Shown here: piece by piece, positions 1 through 11,207 of the stretch | Layout of the letters: each line of letters starts with the position of its first letter | Numbering within the stretch: position 1 is the stretch's first letter | Source of the DNA: Adiantum capillus-veneris | Lineage: Eukaryota > Streptophyta > Polypodiopsida > Polypodiales > Pteridaceae | DNA: 64,000 nucleotides | Assembly: GCA_014529385.2 (NCBI GenBank) | Contig: CM043949.1 | Coordinates: forward strand, 114,393,477 to 114,457,476 | Direction of reading: 5' to 3' | Made by a program: the position numbers and the translations under genes | Notes under the pieces: generated by a model | Database searches by the model: none | What the model was told of the DNA's origin: nothing | Seen by the model: only the letters and a program-made list of their open reading frames with translations

Positions 1-1
1 T

Positions 2-1078
2 TCAGAGAAGCCGCAAATAGATATACCCCCAGTGTCGTTCGCTAAATTGGAGACACAATCCAGAGCAGAGCTGAGTGGTGAAGATGATTTTCAGATAAAC
101 ATTACAGATGCAGACACAGTGCATATGGTCCAGCTATCAAAAGCTGAAGAAGATGCACTGAAAGAAAAGATCACACAAGAGGTGGATGAGCAGTGGAAGG
201 CCACGATGGATTGGGAGTTGAGAGTTCTTCACTCTGTCAACATTACTCAACTCACTCCCAATCAGATCAATGCGCAATGGCATCAACAATCCTTGCCATA
301 CCCCTTGATAAAGGTGGAGTTACTCCAAGTAAAAGAAAGGCTGTACGCAGACATGCAAACATATGGCGCAAATAAAAACCACCCAGAGTGGAGGTTGAGC
401 TGGTTGAACAAGAATCTGAGGTATTTGATTTTGTTCACAAGAGCATCTGCAGCCTTGCAAAGAGATCCCACTTTTTGTCCTGTACCAAGAGTAAGGACTT
501 GGCAGGAGCATGAGGCACTGACGAAGAAGCGGTCAACCTTACTGATCTACCCAAGACTTCCAGTTCCAGAGAAAGAACAAGCCACATAGGAATACATGGT
601 GAAAACCCTAATGGGCGCCATGTATTTCTTCAAGAGTCTACCAAATCTCTCTTGTGCAATGTTATATAAGATATGCCAAATGCTCCTCACTTGTATTGAA
701 GTATTTCATAAGCCAGAGCGAGCAGGCGCCCCATGGATATCATTCCTCGAGGGAAAAAAAGGGTTATGCTATGATCTCAGTGGTCAGCCTTCCGAAGAGG
801 TCCTCTATGGCTTCTACGCTCAGTGTATGCTCTTACTATCACATAATATGTTGGTGTGCAAGAAAGTTTTCTACATGGGATTCTTCACTTGACGAACGAA
901 GATATTTGCACCAGTGATCAGCAACCTCACCTCAAGATTTGTAGGCTACTCAACGGTGGAGATGAAGAATAGAGTGACCGTGCACTTTTTGCAAGTGCCA
1001 GAGAAAGAAAGAAAAATCGGATACCAAAAGACACTAAAGATGCTTAAGGACCGCCTCGCCAGCTGCCCGCGAGCCTGA
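2..1078 (+). pseudogene. 3'-terminal reading frame of LTR element H, function unknown
   Basis: One reading frame stays open from the left window edge to a TGA at 1076-1078, broken by two in-frame stops (TAG 587-589, TGA 890-892), so about 358 codons are visible and the 5' end lies outside. It ends about 30 bases before a polypurine tract and LTR, so it is the last reading frame of an LTR retroelement. The protein is mixed charged and hydrophobic, with a glutamate/lysine-rich start and a tryptophan/leucine-rich middle near WLNKNLRYLILF. I see no reverse transcriptase, RNase H, integrase or chromodomain motif. Plant elements can carry extra 3' ORFs (env-like in Athila and Sireviruses), but nothing here proves that relation: no clear signal peptide or membrane anchor is visible. 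It could also be a C-terminal extension of pol. Confidence 0.5.
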
Positions 1079-1109
1079 AGACTATGTTGTGTCAAAGGAG
1101 GACACAAGC

Positions 1110-1123
1110 GAGGAGGGGGGGAA
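1110..1123 (+). other. polypurine tract of element H
   Basis: An uninterrupted purine run with nine G in its second half lies directly before the TG that opens the LTR. This is the expected second-strand primer position of an LTR retroelement. Confidence 0.75.
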
Positions 1124-1598
1124 TGTTAGCAGCAAGCTATCATCGATATCATTTTTCGAAGTTCTCTTTGTAAAACACTTATTATTTTGATTAATCGAGA
1201 ATATTGTAACTCCTATTTTTTCTCGGATAAACTCTATATCAATGAGCCGGGGCTACAAGCTTCCAGATTGTATCAACCTGTCATTACCCATCTTTGGTAG
1301 AACTCCAGATTATTAGTTTTGACCACCCAAAAACCTTGCCTAAGGTATAAAAGCCAATTTCTCTAAGTTTTTTATAAGTTTGGATAATGAAATACACAGT
1401 GTGATCTAACGGCACTCACTCCTCTCCTTCTCGCGCTTCCTACTCCCTCCCCGGTTGTCACATTGCACTCGTGTTTGTTGCATTGCAACCGCAGGTAAGA
1501 GCTCTATGCATTGACGTAAGCAATTCACAGTAATTTGTAGCTTTTGTGGTCGCCGACCTGCGGCTTAATTTCATCATAACTAGGAATTTACACTTTCA
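1124..1598 (+). repeat. 3' LTR of element H
   Basis: The block starts TGTTAGCAGC right after a polypurine tract and ends near ACTTTCA, giving a 475-bp LTR with TG...CA ends. A TATA-like TATAAAAG lies at 1346-1353, followed by T/C-rich sequence as in LTR promoters. The 5' LTR is outside the window, so the 3' boundary rests only on the CA end and cannot be checked by alignment or target duplication. Confidence 0.6.
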
Positions 1599-3125
1599 AA
1601 TAAAAAACTAAGCATGGCAGGGTATTGGGGCATCATTGCTACGCATTTAGATGCATTCTGGGTCGAAAACGACTAGGTCAAAAATCCACTATTGTTAATA
1701 ATCGCAATTTTGGAACTTGACTTAAAGTGGGGTTTGAGACCATAAGCATGTGTGCTTAGGTCTTATAAACATGTCCTAGAAGTTTCATTACGTTTGGATG
1801 TCATTTGATGCTGTAACGGATGTGATTTGTTTGCCGATGAGCGATTGGCTTTTGGTGATTTTAGTCACTTGAGTGTAGCTTGAGTTAGATGCGAGTTGTT
1901 AGTTGTTTTCCGAGAGATTGACACCCTCTTGTAGCCTCTATGCACTAGTCGAGTAATCGTCATCCCATGGATTGACAAATTAATCATGGTTCTCGCTAAT
2001 ACTGCAATAAGATAGGATGGTGAGGTTAGACATGCGTCCCACATAGTGTCCCTACAATGAGACAAATAAGTTGCTCATAAGATGCATACTTGTGCTTTGG
2101 GGACATCAAAAAACAATTTTTGTCTCCTTTCACTTGACAACAAGAGTAAGGAGATGACCTTAAATGTGTTACTTTTCTTCTTGATTATACTAAGGTAGCC
2201 ATGAGCTTGTGCTATTGACAATGGCTTGTAGGCGTAAAAAAGGTGTAGATTACAAGTACATGTCAAAAGTTAGATTCCTTAAAGCACCTTGCATGTAGGG
2301 ACATGCAGCAAGTAAAAGAGTGAAATCACATTCTGTCTTCTCTTGAAAATAGAAATAATGGTATTTTCAAGAAAATCCTTTTTGTTGTGGAATAACTAAG
2401 TGCGTTCATCTTACTAATCATGAAAACAAAGATGGAAATTTAGAATTAGGCACACCTAGGCCATGTTGATAGCACTAACTTAGAGAATTCATCTTTACAA
2501 AAGATGAAGGTAACCAAAAGAAAACTTTACTAGAAGTAAAAATGGAGGTATACTAGGAAGGATGTTTGTAAGGCAAGCATATATGGACTCTGATGAGTCA
2601 AGAGGTTGTGTTGAGAGTGCATGCCCGCTTGTAGGTTGTTGCTACGAAGCTCCCTCTTGGGCTTCTAGGTGTTCCTCATCTTCAACATGTGCACCATGCA
2701 ACCACTCCCATTTGCAAGTTTTATCTTCTTTAAATTGGCAAGAAGGGGAGGTGGTTTGCTGCCACAATGTGCACATGATATCAACTCAAGGTTCCCCTCT
2801 TCACCTATGGAAGAATTAAGAGATAAAGAATGACAAGCAGCAACAACAAGATTTTTTTGACTCCTAAAGACACTCCACTCAGTGGTAAGCCAATGTAATG
2901 TACCCAATATTTTTCAATAAAAACTATTTCATTTACTTTACAAAAATATTTAAGGTTTGCATTTTATTAAGTCAAAGATCATTCTAATGGAACGATCAGA
3001 TAAAAACTGGGACTCTAGAACTATTAAACATTACCTTATTCACTTGAAAACAATACTTTGATATGGGAAACCTAAGCCTAAGGACTGTATGTAAAGATAA
3101 GAATTGACCCTTAAGAAAGAAGGAG
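1599..3125. other. AT-rich spacer, nothing recognised
   Basis: About 1.5 kb between the LTR of H and the 5' LTR of A. Only short random open frames occur. I see no inverted ends, primer site, domain or RNA gene. It may be decayed repeat. Confidence 0.5.
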
Positions 3126-5074
3126 TGAGGCAAGCTTTTCCATGCATGGGAACCCCCCATATATTTTTTCTCTTTTACCAAAAATATTTCCTATTATATA
3201 AGTTACTTTTGATTTTTCTTCCCTTTTTCACAAACATTTTTGCCTTTATTAAATAAATAAGACTTATGCTAATCAATCACGATTTAGCATAAATAAGTAA
3301 GCTTTGTTTGTTGATCTCTCTTTTGACCTTAAGCATTAAATATATATATTTTAAAGTACATTATATTTTTTTTTAGTATTTTCTAATATATTTTTCATGT
3401 ATATATATTATTCCACCCTACCAAATATTTTATTCACTAGTTTTCATTTTCAAACCTCAACCCCACTTTCAAATTTCAATAATACCTCCATCTAGATGAT
3501 TGCCAGTCTTTTCAAAACTCTAGGTCATGTTTTCATACACATGAAGGAGCTTACACTTGAAGGCAAGAGAGAAGTCCACTCAAAGGGGACCACCAAAAGA
3601 CCTTTGCAACCACAAATAATACATTATTTGGATGAATTTTTTAAGTAGAGAAGAATCCCGAATATGAAGGAGTGTTCAACATCAAAGATGTAGCTCGTGA
3701 GCTCAACTTTTAGCTCAATTTTTTCAGAATTTTTGGATGTATGAACGCGGAGCTATGATTTTTGTGGTGGACACCAGTTTTCTCGTGTAATGGTGACACG
3801 GGCCATCCCCAATTTTCTTCCCTCTAGAATGGCTATAGTTCTATAAGTCTTCAAGCATGATTACAAGAGACAAGGATCTTATAATGAGGTCTTCGCTAGT
3901 CTAGAGTGATTCTATCACCATTTTTGGAGGATCCATCCTCATCAACAACTATCCACCTTCGACAACCTCTCTTATAAATTTCTTACCTCTCTCTTCTCTC
4001 CCTAATAAGCTTATGTCTAGCCGAAGCTAGACTATTGTAAATATCTCCTATCCTCTACATCCTACCCACATTCTCTCTTATTCTCTCTCTATTGACTCTG
4101 GTATTTAAATAATAAGGAGACAAGATGGGAGCCACAATCACATGCACCCCATTTTCCTAGTCACCGGAGTGGGTCACTCGCTTCAATTAGAAATATTGCT
4201 AAATCCTCTCCTGCTTCCCTATATAAGGAGGCCATGAGAGCTCGCTTGGGGGAGAGAATACACACACATACACACACACACACACCTATCCATACACACC
4301 CTTGTGCTACGTGCTTGTAGCATGAACCCTAATCACATAATCACAACACCATCACCATGCACAAAAGATGAGCACCACACCACCACATCACTTGTAATTA
4401 AGGGTTGAAGGCACAATTTGAAGAAGAAGAAGGGTGGACACACTCATGACATTCCTCGCCATCAACTCCCATCTCTCCATTATGCCTCCTACGATCTTGT
4501 TCCCTTCTCATCTTTTTTCCATACGCTACCTATTGTATTCATCTTTTGCAAGCAATCAACACACTCCATCGTGGTGCCATACCTTGTGTCGCTTTGGATA
4601 CATCTCATTGTGAGTATGGTATATGATTTTTCCTTGCCATTTTTTTCTGCTTATGTTAAGGTGTGCTGATTTTCCAACATACACACACACACACTCTCTC
4701 TCTCTCTCCCTTTCATATTCCTATCATCTTGCTACTTCCATCTTGAGGTGTGCGGATTCGCCACCTCTTGTATGAGAAGTGAGCCTACTCGCAAGTTTCC
4801 CCGACTTCATTATCTTCCTTACTACATGCACGAGTAGCGAGCCCATTCTCACTAATTCACCACTCCTCTCACCTTATTCTCCGACCACCCCATTCCACAT
4901 TTGGGCGTGGATCTTGAAATTGTTTTCCATGGCATGTTTCATTGTGTATATGTATGCGTCCTAACCGCATATCTTGCTAGGTGGTGCCCCTATTGTGTAT
5001 CCCCCATGATGAGGCCATTGTGCATGGTCTTGGTGTAGAGGCCACTGGGTCTATTTTTTCACTTCCGCCTCTCA
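3126..5074 (+). repeat. 5' LTR of element A
   Basis: The 1949-bp block is nearly identical to 11910-13838 along its length, with a few small indels in the CA tract and single-base changes. It is flanked inside by the primer site. The high similarity of the two LTRs indicates a fairly recent insertion. Confidence 0.92.
4220..4227 (+). promoter_or_regulatory. LTR TATA box of element A
   Basis: TATATAAG follows a pyrimidine stretch and precedes GGAGGCCATGAG. The same motif is kept in the 3' LTR at 13004-13010. This is the likely core promoter of the element. Confidence 0.6.
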
Positions 5075-5076
5075 TT

Positions 5077-5094
5077 TGGTGCCCCCACTGAGGA
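5077..5094 (+). other. primer binding site of element A
   Basis: TGGTGCCCCCACTGAG starts two bases after the LTR. The first ten bases recur at the equivalent place in element B (37863-37883, minus). TGG complements the CCA end of a tRNA; I could not decide which tRNA. Confidence 0.7.
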
Positions 5095-5143
5095 CGGCTC
5101 TTGAAACCTTTAGTTTACAAGGATGACATGTTTACTTATCTTC

Positions 5144-5561
5144 ATGGACGAGTGGCTTCTTGAATTCTCTAATTGGACCACTGAAGAGGAGGAGCTTCAA
5201 GAAGGTTTGACGCAAGTCATCAAGACACTCTTGCCAGGGTGTTATATTGTTAGCATAGAAGAAGTGGTAAGACCCTCTTTCCCTACTCAAATTGTTTACA
5301 TTTCTCATCATCCCCGCAAGCTTAAAAGCAAGGCACAAGCTGCATCATGCTCACATTGTAGCCAAAAACCGCACCTTCGACATGAGTGCAACCCAAAATG
5401 AAGAAAAGGCCATCATTTTCTCCCTCGATATCCACACAGGCGTTCTCACAAAGATAGGCTTTCAAGTAGCACCAGGCTTCTATACATCTACGTCCCCATC
5501 TTTGCCAGCTATTCCACCTACGCCCACAACAAGCCTTCACAACTTGAGGAAGCTACTATGA
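5144..5561 (+). pseudogene. ORF0 of element A, extra ORF between primer site and gag
   Basis: A frame opening with ATG at 5144 (MDEWLLEFSNW) runs about 40 codons in parallel with an ORF at the same place in element B (MDEWLKEFSNW at 37810). Similarity then moves to a second frame (5292-5561), around HIVAK... and SLDIHTGV, matching IIVAH... and YIDIHCEE in B, so a frameshift separates the halves. The N-terminal part is acidic and tryptophan-rich. Tat/Ogre elements are known to have an ORF of unknown function before gag, and this fits. A GTAAG follows the EEV codons in A and QE in B, a possible splice donor at a conserved spot. No domain is recognised. Confidence 0.6.
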
Positions 5562-5878
5562 ACGCGTGGTCCCTCCCTCTCCCTTGCACCAAAAGATTCA
5601 AGGGTTTTCCAGCGAGGACGACAATCACCCCGTCTCCAAAACAAAAGGGTAAATCCTCCAAAGTCTTTCTATACCTCACTCTCATCTCATGAGCCAGAAA
5701 CTAGTGAGGCGGTCCGGGGCGGGCAACAAGAAGAGTGGCCTCTAAGCACCCTTGTAGGCTCCCGTGCTGCTCAATTGGGTTGGGGTTGGAAAACACAACA
5801 AACACACACACAAACCCGCAACCTAAACCTACACAAATTTGGGGCACCACCTAGTTTTGGATGCAAACTAGGACGCGT

Positions 5879-5962
<84 letters not shown>

Positions 5963-8283
5963 CTCGGGCTGCTTTGAAATGTATCGGCAATGATCAAGAA
6001 AACACAATTATATATGTAAGAAAGAGAGAGAAGAGGGAGGGGATGCTTGTTGCATTAATACCTTCTTACAAATCTTTCATGACCGATCAAAGTGAGATTA
6101 GTATTTGTTCAACATATCTTGAGTAAATTTCACCACGACACATCACAAGAAAAGCCACCCCAATCACTGTCTTAAGGCCAAGGGAGTCCTCTCCACCCTG
6201 TCGCCCTCTTACAATATGTGGGATTTATGGCTAAATTGATGACAACACCCAGACACAAGCTATCAAGAACTAAAAATATCACCAAGACACTTACACATCA
6301 ATGTTGTCCATTACTTCACGTTGGAAGAGAGACAAAGTATACAAGCTTAGTCCAAATTCACCTTCCTTAATTCAGCAAATGTTGGGCTTACACTAGTAGG
6401 AGGAATGATAGGTTTTCCACTCTCAATTGAATGATCGCTCTCTCTCTTACAATGGCATAGAGTTCCCGTGCTAATCACCCCTATTACAACACATGCACAA
6501 GCATACGACAATGAGCTTCCACTCAAGAGCTCCTTCTAGAGAGGTTGAGCTTGGCTTCTCAAGCTATAGCATAGTGCTCTTGCTTATGGCTCTCCCTTTT
6601 TGTGCTAGCTACACCTTCCTTTTATAGCAATTTTGAGGGCTAGGGTTACTCCTCTAACCATGGTTGGGTTAGATTTTCAGCACTTTTCTAATTTCTTTTT
6701 CTTGGAATTATCAAGAAGTTGGTGGGGATATATGAATAAGAGAGAGAGGAGAGAAGTGGAGGTGATAGGACTTTTCATACTAAGTTAGTGTTAGTAAATT
6801 AGTAGAGTTAGTTTTTTTATTGATTTACAAATGGAATTGGATATTTACAATGAGAGTATCCATGTAGGATACAAATAAGGAAGAAAAAACTCTTAATAGG
6901 TAAGAAACATGGATTTCTTACAAATGTCGATGCTCCAAGTGTCTTGAGTAGGGTCAATTTTGACTCTTGTTGACGGTCCACTAGCTTTGACGGTACGTTT
7001 TTTCTCCACTCTTGACCTTCCTTAGGAGCCAAGGTAAGTGAACATGAGTAATCAATCACCATGATGCTGTCTTTCAAGAGAAGAGGCTGAATTTTGTGGT
7101 TTTTTTGATAAATATGGGTAATATGGAAGAGAAAAAATGAGACTAGGTGGTCAATTTTGGAATGAAAGTGTGTGTAAGAGACATGAGTTCACCATGGTTT
7201 CTCTTATTCTTCAAGGTTGAGAAGAAGGTGAGTAGGGTGCAGAGAGGAGTCGTGAGAGAAGTGGGGATGATGAGTGGAGAGGTGTGTGTAAAAGAGGAAA
7301 ATGGTAAAGTGGAAGAGGGAGTGTGGATGCACAGCATGGGCAAACTGGGGTCCACCAATAAAATCATAGCTCACAGCTCGTAGCTTAAAAAAATGTGAAA
7401 AAATTTGAGGTAAACTTTCAACCCATGAGCTACAACTTTTGTTTGTATCACCTTTTCAAATTCGGGGAGCATGTGATCTTTAAAAATTCGGCAAAACCGA
7501 CTGTTTTTTCCACTGCACAAGGTCCTTGTGAGGTCCTTCTTTGGATGATTCTTTTGAATACCTCCAAGAGTGAGCTCCCCATGGTGCATGCATGCATTCC
7601 ACATACCCTTGACCTTATTTGGTAGGTCTATAGTTGAAGATATTGTTGAGATCATGATATAAGTGAATAGTACAACTAAGAAAATCAAATATTGAGGGGT
7701 CTAAAAAAATATGTTCATGTCAAATATAAATAATATAGGTGGAAAAAATATAAAGGAGTCAAAATAAATCTCTCTCATTATAAGTCTACCATAAAAAGAT
7801 GAATATTTTTGGTGTTCTAATTTATGAGAGTAAAAGAGAATAGATGTAGGAAGGAAAAATCACAATAGTGAAAAAATATACACATAAATAAAACTAGTTT
7901 TTTTGGATTTTTTTTGGAATGGAGTTACACCAAAAATAAGAGAAGCTTGCATGAAATTATTTTTATATGGAATAAAGAGTATGCAAGATGGTAAGAAAAA
8001 ATATGGTAATGGTGAGTCAATGTACATAGCATAAATAACACACCATAGGTAGAAATATTTAAATAAATACCAAAATAATTATGAAAAATCATTTTATTTA
8101 AGACCTATATACAATGAAATATTTACACACAAATGGGACATAATATACTTATATTTTTTATTTTTTAATATTTTTTTGGCTTAACTAGCCCAGTGACTAG
8201 CTAGCTGAGGGTTTTTAAGAAGAGTCCCCTAACTGACACACACCTATATACAGTGAAATGGTAGGGATAGCCACAGTGTTTGG
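5562..8283. other. non-coding leader of element A with a possible old LTR fragment
   Basis: This 2.7 kb has no credible ORF. Around 5845-5890 it carries a GGGGCACCACCTAG block, then CTAGGAC, then (GA)n, the same order as in the LTR of B (29338-29420). A TTTTATAG motif near 6622 could be a minus-strand TATA. A diverged minus-oriented LTR fragment is possible but unproven. The part from 7690 to 8240 is very AT-rich. Confidence 0.4.
5881..5960 (+). repeat. (AG)40 microsatellite
   Basis: Eighty bases of uninterrupted AG dinucleotide. Apparent long proteins of alternating Arg-Glu or Ser-Leu here are artefacts of the repeat. Confidence 0.98.
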
Positions 8284-8799
8284 ATGATTTTGGTAGGGTG
8301 GGTTAACTCACTATGGCAATTACGGAGAGCCGAAAAACGGCTATCACTAGAAACAACAGCATGGATTCTACGTCGTCTACCGAGTGAAGTGGCGGAGCTT
8401 GTCATCAACAAGGTCTTTGACACAGGGTTTGCTTGGAGGAAAAACAAGACCCTCCACCTTCAAGGAGTGTTGCTTGTGAATCAAGGCTATGATGACGACT
8501 TTACAGCTTGCTATGTATCCATCCAACTTGGATTAATACAAGTGGTAAGACTCACCACCTACCTCATCACACTTGTGTGTACACTAGATGGCACTCTATC
8601 TTGCAGGAAAGTGAAGTTTCTCAAAGAGAGAGAGTTCAAGATTTTCCAAGAGCTTGCTAGAGGGGCAGTCCTAGAGCTAGAAGACGAAGACAACCTTGTC
8701 CTGTGGTACTATAAATTTGACCTCGACTACCAAGAGCTCTACACCTCCGACTGTAACCTTCCACCACGAAGGAGAGAGCCTTTCCAAATTATCATGTGA
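8284..8799 (+). CDS. hypothetical 171-residue ORF in the leader of element A
   Basis: ATG at 8284, TGA at 8797-8799. It has no counterpart in element B and no domain I recognise. The C-terminal third is acidic (VLELEDEDNLVLWYYKF). A GTAAGACTC at about 8545 and TTGCAG ending near 8606 would fit a short 62-bp in-frame intron, which hints at a captured host gene fragment rather than an element gene. It may also be a chance ORF. It lies about 320 bp before gag. Confidence 0.35.
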   Translation: MILVGWVNSLWQLRRAEKRLSLETTAWILRRLPSEVAELVINKVFDTGFAWRKNKTLHLQGVLLVNQGYDDDFTACYVSIQLGLIQVVRLTTYLITLVCTLDGTLSCRKVKFLKEREFKIFQELARGAVLELEDEDNLVLWYYKFDLDYQELYTSDCNLPPRRREPFQIIM

Positions 8800-8859
8800 T
8801 GGACCCAGCCCATCAACCTTTTGCAAGGAACCAAACTTATGCACCACAACGAGTTCAAT

Positions 8860-9023
8860 CAATCAAAGTAATCTTGGACCGCAAGATATTTTATCAGCAG
8901 ATCATTACAACCATGTTTGGTACAGAACGACTGCAAGAGATAAACACCTCTTCTCTACCCTTTATCCTCCCTATGATTAATCATGAAGTATCTTTTAATG
9001 TAGTTATTTTCATCCTTGTATAG
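8860..9023 (+). other. pre-gag block conserved between elements A and B
   Basis: Translated sequence here (DRKIFYQQ ... SFNVVIFILV) aligns with the region just before gag in B (DRKIFYQQ ... SFNTSIFILF, minus strand, about 36610-36760). The similarity is clear but the open frames are short and the first has no upstream partner, so this may be conserved leader RNA rather than protein. Confidence 0.45.
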
Positions 9024-9120
9024 TATGTTTTCCATCTACCGAGCACCCATGTATTGAATCTCTAATTTTTTTATTTTTTTAAAAAGATTTCTAAGTTGAG
9101 TTAATTTTCTCACTCTCACA

Positions 9121-10419
9121 ATGGCAAGTGTAGCATTTCCAACCTTTACTAGTAAGGTGGGTGAGGATGCTGCAGATTTTCTAGACAACTTGGAAATAGC
9201 ATGTGTCATCTCTGCGAGAGATGATGATGCTTCACGCATGCGTATCTTCCCACTTCTAATGAAGGTGGAGGCAAGATCATGGTACAATGCCTTGGCACAA
9301 GCAACCAAGGAACGGTGGGACTTATTAAGAGCAGCCTTTGTTAAGCGTTTTGGAGAGGGCACAACATCAGAGAAGCTATGGCAATTGTTGACAGAGTTGA
9401 AGCAAGGCAGTATGCTAGAATATGCATCATACGAGTCAAAGTTTGTAGATTTATGGGGGCGATAGGTTGCATCGCTAAGAGAGGATGAGGGGGCACCTGA
9501 TTTCCTAAAAAAAGATCGGTTTGTGGCTGGGTTATGGCCAACTCTTAAAGAGAAGGTGAAGGGAAGGTTTCCTGCTACGTATGAGCTAGCAGTTGAAGTA
9601 GCCTACCTTAAAGACAAGAAGTTGTGCCTACAAGCCAGGAATATCGATGAAGAGGAAACCGTTAGGACCCGACCACTTCTAGAACCACCTACAACAGCCA
9701 CCCAAAGGATTCAACCACAAGAACCAATTGAAGATCAACAAGACTTGCTCAATTGAATCACCAATCAACTTGAGAATCTCTCAGTCCATTTGATACAACA
9801 AGGGCATGCACACAATCGCAACCAAGAGCAAGGGAGAGGAAAACAAAGGCAAAACCAAGAATACCACTGCTACAATTGTGGGGAGGATGGTCATGGCATG
9901 TACTACTGTCCACACCCAAGGAGGCAGAATTTCAATAGAGGAGCCAGGCAAAACCAGGTTTCACCACCGAGAGCAAGACCACCACCACCGAGGGCACCAC
10001 AACAAGCACCACCCGTGCAAATCCTACAACCACCCATTCAACCACAACCACCACCACCACCACAACCTCTCATTCCACCCTTACCCCCACCACTAGTTGG
10101 CAATCAAACAGTAAGCGTCATCACTCTTGAAGGTAAGGGAAAGGAGAAAGTGGAGCAGGATATCAAGGGAGTGGCAAAAGGTAAGACCAAGGTTAAAGAA
10201 GTTGATGCCATAGGGGTAAAACGCGCTAGGCATGGTGAATCTTCCCAAAAGGAAGAAAAGATGAAGTCTAAAGGGGAATCTAGCAAAAAGCCCTCCAAGT
10301 CACGACATAAAATTGACATTTTAGATTTCTCTTTGGGAGAATGTTCTAAACCATATGATTTGGTTCAAGATGTTTCTGTGCAGGGCCCAAAAATCACCTG
10401 CCCCAATTACTCCACCTAG
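9121..10419 (+). pseudogene. gag: gag of element A, capsid and zinc knuckle, two stops
   Basis: ATG at 9121 follows an A/T-rich leader. One frame runs to 10419 but is cut by TAG at 9463-9465 and TGA at 9754-9756. The first 110 codons match the retrotransposon gag domain (EARSWYNALAQATKERWD, then AAFVKRFGEG). A helical middle follows, then a CCHC zinc knuckle, CYNCGEDGHGMYYC, a proline-rich stretch and a lysine-rich tail. The product would form the particle and bind RNA. At 10400/10401 one G is missing compared with element B, which moves the frame into the protease. With two stops and a frameshift it is unlikely to give full-length Gag. Confidence 0.85.
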
Positions 10420-11207
10420 CACCTAGGGTGAGGAGACAATGGACAAAGATGGTTAGCACTAGACGACCAAAGCCAAAGATAGCTGGGGCTATCTCTGGGA
10501 GGAATCTAGATGACATACTACCAGTGATGGATGCTCACATCAAAGGGCAACATATCTCCAATATCTACATTGATGGTGGCGCACAAATATGTGTCATGAG
10601 TGAAAAAATGATGCACCGTTTGGGTTTAGAGGTGAGTCGGCCGGCACCATGCCGAGCCAAAATGGCAAATAATTTAAAAGTTCAATGTGTTGGTGTCATA
10701 AATGCAGTTAGGATAAAGGCATTCAACACCGAGGTAGATGTGGACATCTTTGTCATGCCACACAAAGGGGAGGGCTATCCTATCATTCTAAGGAGGCCTT
10801 GGCTTATGGCTATGAGAGCTAAGCAGGACTTGGACACCGGCATCATCCAGATGAAGGATGCAAAAGGGAGGCCAATAATTTACGACATGAAGATAGGTCA
10901 ACAACGCGACATGGATCTAGAAACCTCTGAGGATGAGTTTTCTAGTGGTGACTCTTCAACCACTTTAGAGGAGGAGTCAACAGGGAGTGAAGGAAGTGAT
11001 AGCTCCATTGAGGTAATGGGCGTCACATTCAACCACAACAAGGTGGACCCTTCAAATTTTCAACCACAGGTGAAAGTGGTGAAGACACTTCAACTACCCC
11101 TATGGCACGAGATTGGTGGAAGACGACCAAAAGTTATATTGACGACCACTTGGCAAGTCCTTTCTAGAGAAAGACTCATGCAGAGAAATGAAATTGAGGT
11201 CTACTAG
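10401..11207 (+). pseudogene. aspartic protease of element A, severed from gag by a frameshift
   Basis: The frame after the lost G stays open to 11207. The retropepsin-like site is IYIDGGAQICVMS, with the catalytic aspartate codon at 10572-10574, and the later FVMPHKGEGYPIILRRPWL matches the hydrophobic-ILG segment of such proteases (G to R at ILRRP; B has ILGIP). The family cleaves Gag-Pol precursors. An acidic serine-rich tail follows. In element B the homologous frame (35290-34730) is followed by reverse transcriptase; here it is not. No separate ATG supports independent translation. Confidence 0.8.

Noticed and set aside
5771-6007. Long Ser-Leu and Arg-Glu open frames over GA tracts (also near 30299-31015 and 63353-63710)
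   Set aside because: Dinucleotide repeats have no stop in these frames; no gene signal.
10104-10319. Minus-strand open frame across gag of element A
   Set aside because: Shadow of the lysine-rich gag tail.
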